From Neobacillus sp. CF12 (GTDB lineage Bacteria; Bacillota; Bacilli; Bacillales; Cytobacillaceae): DNA of 64,000 bases. Positions 59,190 to 64,000 of this stretch are shown piece by piece. The stretch lies in contig NZ_JAUCEU010000007.1 of assembly GCF_030348765.1 (NCBI RefSeq), positions 3,289,501 to 3,353,500 on the forward strand, given 5' to 3'. A model generated the notes under the pieces. The model saw nothing but the letters and a program-made list of their open reading frames with translations, had not been told where the DNA came from and ran no database searches. How positions within the stretch are numbered: position 1 is the stretch's first letter; each line of letters starts with the position of its first letter. Both the position numbers and the translations under genes were made by a program.

Positions 59190-59855
59190 TTAACCGACCA
59201 ATTCTGCTAAAATGTTAGGACCAATTTTAAATGAGGCTTCTGTTTTTCCCTTTACTGTTTCAAGGTTTACACCCTCTTGAAGTTCTTCCAAAACAAGTCC
59301 TTCTTCCGTTACACGAAAAACGGCTAGTTCTGTCACAATCAGGTCAACTACACCTTTTCCCGTAAGCGGTAAGCGACATTCCTCTAAAATTTTAGAGGAG
59401 CCATTCTTCGCCGTATGCTCCATTGCAACAATGACTTTCTTTGCTCCTGTCACTAAGTCCATTGCTCCGCCCATTCCTGGTACCATTTTTCCTGGCACCA
59501 TCCAGTTAGCAAGATTTCCCTTCGCATCCGCTTCAAGTCCTCCAAGGACAGTTACATCAACATGACCGCCACGAATTAACTCAAATGAGAATACACTGTC
59601 AAAGAATGCACCACCAGGCAGGATTCCCGAAGGCTGCCCTCCTGCGTTGACCAAATCCGGATCAATATCTCCATCTAAAGGACCAAGTCCGACATAGCCA
59701 TTTTCAGATTGTAAAATAACATTTACATTTTCAGGCAGATAGTTTGGAACCATTGTTGGTAAGCCGATTCCTAGGTTAACTACGTCACCGTCTCTCATTT
59801 CCTTTGCCACCCGGGCAGCGATAATTTGTTTTGGATTCACTAATGTCTGTAACAT
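59190..59855 (-). CDS. scoB: 3-oxoacid CoA-transferase subunit B
   Basis: 221 residues. The catalytic glutamate lies in the signature [10 protein letters not shown] (about Glu51), and [13 protein letters not shown] and [16 protein letters not shown] are typical of the beta subunit. With subunit A it transfers CoA from succinyl-CoA (or acetyl-CoA) to acetoacetate. It starts 6 bases after scoA, following AGGAGG. The choice between succinyl-CoA and acetyl-CoA as donor is not readable from sequence; the B. subtilis ScoAB arrangement supports succinyl-CoA. Confidence 0.93.
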   Translation of the reverse strand: MLQTLVNPKQIIAARVAKEMRDGDVVNLGIGLPTMVPNYLPENVNVILQSENGYVGLGPLDGDIDPDLVNAGGQPSGILPGGAFFDSVFSFELIRGGHVDVTVLGGLEADAKGNLANWMVPGKMVPGMGGAMDLVTGAKKVIVAMEHTAKNGSSKILEECRLPLTGKGVVDLIVTELAVFRVTEEGLVLEELQEGVNLETVKGKTEASFKIGPNILAELVG

Positions 59856-59861
59856 TATTTA

Positions 59862-60515
59862 CTACCTCCTGCGAACATAAATTTTATCTATCAGGATTCC
59901 TGGGGTCATAACCTCATCGGGATCAATTTCTCCTACCTCAACTAATTTCTCGACTTGGACGATAACATGGTCAGCGGCAAGCGCCATAAAAGGGTTGAAG
60001 TTACGTGCTGAGCGGTGATAAACCAAGTTACCAGATTTGTCCGCTTTATAGGCTTTAAGAAGAGCAACTTCTGCACGAAGTGGTTTTTCAAGCAAGTATT
60101 CCCGTCCATCGACCGTTAGCTTTTCTTTTCCTTCTTCTACAACGGTTCCGACACCAGTTGGAGTTAAAATCCCGCCAAGACCTGCTCCACCAGCACGAAC
60201 GCGTTCAGCAAGTGTTCCCTGGGGAACGAGTTCAACCTCCATTTCACCAGCAATCATTTGCCGGCCAGTTTCTGGGTTCGTACCAATATGCGAAGCGATA
60301 ACCTTTTTAACTCTATGATTTACAATTAAAGGTCCAACGCCGCTTTCGATGAAAGCGGTATCATTTGCGATCAATGTAATATCTTTCACATCTGCTTCAA
60401 GTAAAGCGGATACAAGATCTTCCGGTGTACCAACTCCCATAAAGCCACCTGCCATAATAGTCATGCCATTTTTAAAGAACGATTTAGCTTCATCCAAAGA
60501 AATAATTTTATTCAC
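59862..60515 (-). CDS. scoA: 3-oxoacid CoA-transferase subunit A
   Basis: 217 residues, alpha subunit with the glycine-rich CoA-transferase motif [15 protein letters not shown] and [38 protein letters not shown]. The start is a GTG at 60515 with AGGAGG nine bases upstream. It is first gene of its transcript: a sigma-54 promoter sits 54 bases upstream and the preceding gene ends in a terminator. Together with ScoB it activates acetoacetate in the ketone-body pathway encoded by this cluster. Confidence 0.94.
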   Translation of the reverse strand: MNKIISLDEAKSFFKNGMTIMAGGFMGVGTPEDLVSALLEADVKDITLIANDTAFIESGVGPLIVNHRVKKVIASHIGTNPETGRQMIAGEMEVELVPQGTLAERVRAGGAGLGGILTPTGVGTVVEEGKEKLTVDGREYLLEKPLRAEVALLKAYKADKSGNLVYHRSARNFNPFMALAADHVIVQVEKLVEVGEIDPDEVMTPGILIDKIYVRRR

Positions 60516-60568
60516 GTACCAGCACCTCCTGAAAAATAGGTGAGATTATTGCTCACACCTTACTTGAA

Positions 60569-60584
60569 TGCAAGAATCATGCCA
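60569..60584 (-). promoter_or_regulatory. Sigma-54 promoter of the scoA-scoB-thiolase unit
   Basis: Minus strand TGGCATGATTCTTGCA fits TGGCAC-N5-TTGCA with one change, the same variant as at 57757. It lies 54 bases upstream of the scoA GTG. No TTCCG-N6-CGGAA site was found in the adjacent upstream bases. Confidence 0.88.
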
Positions 60585-60601
60585 ACAAAAAGAAAAAAGA
60601 A

Positions 60602-60622
60602 CACTCTCCCTATAGGAAAGTG
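60602..60622 (-). terminator. Terminator after the PAS kinase gene
   Basis: On the minus strand CACTTTCC pairs with GGGAGAGTG-type bases (one mismatch) and is followed by TTCTTTTTTCTTTTT. It lies 13 bases after the kinase stop and just before the scoA sigma-54 promoter. Confidence 0.75.
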
Positions 60623-60634
60623 CCCTGAATTTTA

Positions 60635-62260
60635 TTAATTTGCCAACGGTAATGTAATTTCAACCAATGTACCCTTTTGTGCTTTACTTTGGTAGGTAAT
60701 ACTTCCATGGTGTTGTTTGATAATTTTATTACAGATCATTAGTCCAAGACCAGTCCCTTTTTCCTTTAAACTATAAAAAGGTTCTCCTAATCGAGGCAGA
60801 AGTTCTTCTGGTATTCCACAGCCTTCATCTTGAACAGAAAGCACACATTCACTTTCATCCCTTTTTTGGAGATTGATATGGATATTTCCTCCCTCAGGCA
60901 TTGCCTCGATTGCATTCTTTAGAATATTAAGGAATACCTGCTTTAATTGGTTCTTCTCTCCCGTTATAAAAAAGGAATAATCTTCCACACATAAGTTGAA
61001 TTGAATATTCTCCATATGCGCTTGCGGTGAAAGCAGTTCAAGTGTATTCTCTACAAGTTCTCTTAAATTCGTGCGATGCAGTTGTACAGCCTGTGGTTTT
61101 CCTAGAGAAAGCATTTCACTCGTTATCGTTTCGATACGTGCAAGTTCACTTAGAAGCAAGTCATTTATTTCATCCGCTCCGTTTTCCCTTTTAAATAGCT
61201 GAATAAATCCCTTGATCGTTGTTAAGGGATTGCGGATTTCATGGGCAACTCCTGCGGCTAATTCCCCGACAATCGATAATTTTTCTGATTGCAGCAATAT
61301 TTCTTCCGCCTTTTTACGCTCCGAAATATCCCGGCTAATAATGACTATATGCTCGATTTCACCATTTTCCCTTTTTACAGGGACACCTCGAGACTCAAAT
61401 TCTATCCAATTACCATTCTTGTGAATAAGACGAAATTCAATTGACTTTGATTCTCCATTTTCAAACATCCTATCCAATGTACTTTTAAACATGTCAACAT
61501 CATTAGAATGTATAAACCTGCATAATTTAACATCTTCTAGTTCAGAACACTGGTACCCTAAAACAATTTCATGCGAAGGAGAAAAGTATGAAAGCGTATG
61601 CTCCTTATCCATCACCATAATAAGGTCAGATGTATTCTCAGCAATTAACCTATATTTAGATTCACTCGCCTCAACCATCCTATACATATCAGACAATCTA
61701 TTGTAAAGCCTATGCAGCTTAACATACGACTCAATCAATAATAGCCCTAAAATAACTCCTAATATCACAAATAAAAGATATTGGAAATGAAAGAATGGTT
61801 TATCTCTAAACACGTTGAAAATAATCGGTACATTAATAACATAAATGAGTATATAAGAACCAGATAAAATAATAGATTTCATTATTGGCGTAAATCTCTT
61901 TGTAAAATAATAAATAACTGTAAACCCAATCATTATAGCAACCCAACCGATAATAGCTGTGTCCCAGTGACCACTTGAGAACAATCTTGCAAGCAGCGAG
62001 AATAATCCAGTAATTATTCCAGCAAATGGACCCAAGTAGGCAAATATCAGAATAACTGGTGCATAACGGATATCATACGAATATCCTTGCTCCTGAAGGG
62101 ATAGCATGACGAGAATAATTGAAACAATTCCTCCATAGACACCGATCCAAAGACGAGAATGTTTTATGGGCTTATAATTATAAAACGAGCGGATAACTAG
62201 AGGAGTACTAACTAAAAGTGAAAAAATTGAGAGATTGACAATATAATCTAATAGCAACAA
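60635..62260 (-). CDS. PAS-domain sensor histidine kinase with 5TMR-LYT-type membrane sensor
   Basis: About 541 residues. Five to six spans fill the first roughly 190 residues (pattern like the 5TMR_LYT sensor of LytS, with APVILIFAYLGPFAGIITGLFSL). A PAS domain (about 200-310; DLIMVMDKEHTLSYFSPSHE, ending IVIISRDISERKKAE), a HisKA domain (GELAAGVAHEIRNPLTTIKGF) and HATPase_c (VFLNILKNAIEAMP, DEGCGIPEE, GTGLGLMICNKII) follow. The closest architecture is that of sporulation kinases of Bacillus. I choose the TTG at 62260 (GGGTGGG seven bases upstream); a TTG five codons earlier is possible. No response regulator is adjacent, so it is an orphan kinase, as KinA-E are. Confidence 0.88.
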   Translation of the reverse strand: MLLLDYIVNLSIFSLLVSTPLVIRSFYNYKPIKHSRLWIGVYGGIVSIILVMLSLQEQGYSYDIRYAPVILIFAYLGPFAGIITGLFSLLARLFSSGHWDTAIIGWVAIMIGFTVIYYFTKRFTPIMKSIILSGSYILIYVINVPIIFNVFRDKPFFHFQYLLFVILGVILGLLLIESYVKLHRLYNRLSDMYRMVEASESKYRLIAENTSDLIMVMDKEHTLSYFSPSHEIVLGYQCSELEDVKLCRFIHSNDVDMFKSTLDRMFENGESKSIEFRLIHKNGNWIEFESRGVPVKRENGEIEHIVIISRDISERKKAEEILLQSEKLSIVGELAAGVAHEIRNPLTTIKGFIQLFKRENGADEINDLLLSELARIETITSEMLSLGKPQAVQLHRTNLRELVENTLELLSPQAHMENIQFNLCVEDYSFFITGEKNQLKQVFLNILKNAIEAMPEGGNIHINLQKRDESECVLSVQDEGCGIPEELLPRLGEPFYSLKEKGTGLGLMICNKIIKQHHGSITYQSKAQKGTLVEITLPLAN

Positions 62261-62365
62261 TGAATTCCCACCCAAAAAATCATACTTTTTCTCTCTATCA
62301 TAAACCAGAATATTTACTATTACTATATGTAATTTTTTATTTTAAATGGGAGTTAAATCCAGAAA

Positions 62366-62393
62366 AGTACCAAAGATAGGCATCCTTGGTACT
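62366..62393 (-). terminator. Terminator after the MMPL transporter gene
   Basis: AGTACCAA and TTGGTACT pair, with an inner GAT/ATC helix across one mismatch, followed by TTTTCTG on the minus strand; 7 bases after the stop. Confidence 0.75.
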
Positions 62394-62399
62394 CTGCTT

Positions 62400-64000
62400 T
62401 TATTGTATATCCTTAACTGCTGCTGGTTTATCTTTTTCAAAGAAAATGATTAAAGCAGGTAATAAAATCCCTCGAATTAGGAACGTATCTAATAAAATAC
62501 CTACTGCAACGATAAAGCCAAATACGAACAATAATTGGATTGGCTGAGTCATTAATACTGCAAAGGTAGCTGCAAGAATAATTCCTGCTGAAGAAATCAC
62601 ACCACCTGTAGTGGATACAGCAATTTCAACAGCTTCTTTCACGGAATGTTTTTTTCTTTCTTCCATAAACCTTGAAATTAAAATGATATTGTAATCAATG
62701 CCAAGAGCCACTAAAAAGACAAACGAGTAAAGTGGAACACGATTACTGATTGTATGGATATCAAAGAAAAGACTGCTTAAAAACATACCTAAACCAACCG
62801 CAGCAAGGAATGAAATTAAAATCGTTCCCATCATATAGATTGGCATCTTAAATGATTTGGTTAATACAATTAACATCGCGAAGATTAACAGTGATTCTAG
62901 TAAAACTATAACGATTAGGTCCCTATCGTTTGTGGCACGATCATCCACTTTCTTAGCCGTTTCCCCTGCAAAATGAAGTTCTCCGTCTAGATTACTCTCT
63001 GTTAACAACTTATCTGCATTGTCTCTCATTTTTTCCAGTGCATCCATGGTTTCCACTGCATAAGGGCTCTCTTTAAAAGTGAGACTATACTGGATTACCT
63101 TTTGATCTGTTGTTGTGCCGTTCGGACGGACATTGCTGACAAGATTTTGATCTGTAAGAGTTTCAAGTAATACTGCCTGTTGTTCAGGCGTTATCGCTTC
63201 TGTTGCTTCAAACAAAACAGTTGTTGCAGCTAAATCACCTTTTTCAAACTTTTCTTCTAATATTTCATAGCCAAGCCGTGAAGGCATATCCTTCGGGAAC
63301 GACTTCATCGTATCAAATTCATATTTCAGATTCAGCATGTTTAAAGCAGATACAAGTAGAATCACTCCGATAACAGAAGCAGAAAGGACTGGTTTTTTCA
63401 CAACAAAACGCCCAATCTTACTCCATACAGAACTCGATTTAACACCTTCTTCACCAACACGTGGAACCCTTGGCCAGAATGATTTTCTGCCGAACAAAGT
63501 AAATAGTGCAGGTACAAGCGTAATTGAAGCGAACATGATAACGAGCATTGCTGCAGCAAAAACCGGTGCAAAATTACGATAATCTCCAAACTCAGCGAAG
63601 AACAGGACGAGCATCGCTGCCAAAACGGTTCCTCCTGAGAAGAAAACAGGCAAACCAGTTTCTCTCATAGCATGTTTCATCGCAGCGTATTTGCTATCAA
63701 ATTTCTTTAACTCCTCACGATAACGTGAAAAGACAAATAGGGAATAGTCTATGACTGCTGCAAACAAAAGAATGGTCATAATCGAAAAGGTTTGACTGCT
63801 GATCAACAACCCAGCCTTCCCCATCAAACCTAATATCTGATTCACTGCCTGGTAGACAAATGCTGCTGCAAACAGCGGGATTAATGCTAATAATGGGGAG
63901 CGGTAAATCACAATTAATAAGATTAGGATTAATCCTACAGTTGAAAATAACAAAACTAAATCAGCACGGGAAAAGAGATTAAGCGAATCTACTGCAATTC
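62400..64000 (-). CDS. MMPL-family (RND-like) membrane transporter, partial at the 5' end
   Basis: The C-terminal 533 or so codons of a larger protein; the frame remains open to base 64000, so the true start is outside the window. Two blocks of membrane spans flank an extracellular domain (about 280-370). Family motifs include the first-block VIDYSLFVFSRYREEL and the matching second-block LGIDYNIILISRFMEERKKH, each with the Asp-Tyr pair thought to carry protons. Full-length relatives (YdfJ type) are about 700-1000 residues. They export lipids, toxic compounds or surface polymers; this one's cargo is unknown. It is unrelated in theme to the neighbouring genes. Confidence 0.9.
   Translation of the reverse strand, partial: IAVDSLNLFSRADLVLLFSTVGLILILLIVIYRSPLLALIPLFAAAFVYQAVNQILGLMGKAGLLISSQTFSIMTILLFAAVIDYSLFVFSRYREELKKFDSKYAAMKHAMRETGLPVFFSGGTVLAAMLVLFFAEFGDYRNFAPVFAAAMLVIMFASITLVPALFTLFGRKSFWPRVPRVGEEGVKSSSVWSKIGRFVVKKPVLSASVIGVILLVSALNMLNLKYEFDTMKSFPKDMPSRLGYEILEEKFEKGDLAATTVLFEATEAITPEQQAVLLETLTDQNLVSNVRPNGTTTDQKVIQYSLTFKESPYAVETMDALEKMRDNADKLLTESNLDGELHFAGETAKKVDDRATNDRDLIVIVLLESLLIFAMLIVLTKSFKMPIYMMGTILISFLAAVGLGMFLSSLFFDIHTISNRVPLYSFVFLVALGIDYNIILISRFMEERKKHSVKEAVEIAVSTTGGVISSAGIILAATFAVLMTQPIQLLFVFGFIVAVGILLDTFLIRGILLPALIIFFEKDKPAAVKDIQ

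Overview
The window reads as chromosome from a low-GC, Gram-positive, spore-former-like Bacillaceae (Bacillus/Neobacillus type). The evidence is strong AGGAGG-type ribosome sites, frequent TTG/GTG starts, lipoprotein sugar receptors, CcpA-type cre sites, YesM/YesN two-component pairs, a SigL (sigma-54) regulon and near-continuous genes on one strand. Only one gene, a ROK repressor, lies on the plus strand. I cannot name a species.

Region 1 (1-13.5 kb) handles galactose. It holds a galactose/methyl-galactoside ABC transporter (mglB-mglA-mglC, mglC cut by the window edge). Next is a membrane-anchored sugar receptor with a histidine kinase and an AraC-type response regulator, probably controlling mgl. 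Then comes a complete Leloir operon galK-galE-galT-galM-galR.

Region 2 (13.6-53.8 kb) is a dense carbohydrate-utilisation island made of three ABC importers with their enzymes. (a) 13.8-23.5 kb: membrane-anchored GH43, binding protein, two permeases, small membrane protein, GH172 (DUF2961), GH2, second galM and cytoplasmic GH43. It has a clear promoter, an 18-bp palindromic operator and a perfect cre, and the ROK repressor is divergent. (b) 25.1-40.8 kb: GH36 alpha-galactosidase, a large secreted GH30 enzyme resembling endo-beta-1,6-galactanases, LacZ-type beta-galactosidase, two permeases, binding protein and a YesM/YesN pair. (c) 41.0-53.8 kb: DUF2264, GH88 unsaturated glucuronyl hydrolase, heparinase II/III-like lyase, two permeases, YesN/YesM, binding protein and YesL. 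The combination suggests use of a branched, uronic-acid-decorated galactan such as type II arabinogalactan: extracellular cutting, import, intracellular trimming, then the Leloir pathway. The polymer is inferred.

Region 3 (53.9-60.6 kb) is a ketone-body / 3-hydroxybutyrate catabolic set: sigma-54 activator, 3-hydroxybutyrate dehydrogenase, GntP permease, thiolase, and CoA-transferase subunits B and A. Two excellent sigma-54 promoters and a triple palindromic activator site can be read directly. Region 4 (60.6-64 kb) has a PAS sensor kinase and a partial MMPL-family transporter.

Non-coding structure is rich. Every complete ABC system has a hairpin just after its binding-protein gene. Two copies of a 229/301-bp palindromic repeat sit before two permease pairs. 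The ROK operator sequence recurs upstream of galK, linking the polysaccharide operon to the Leloir operon.
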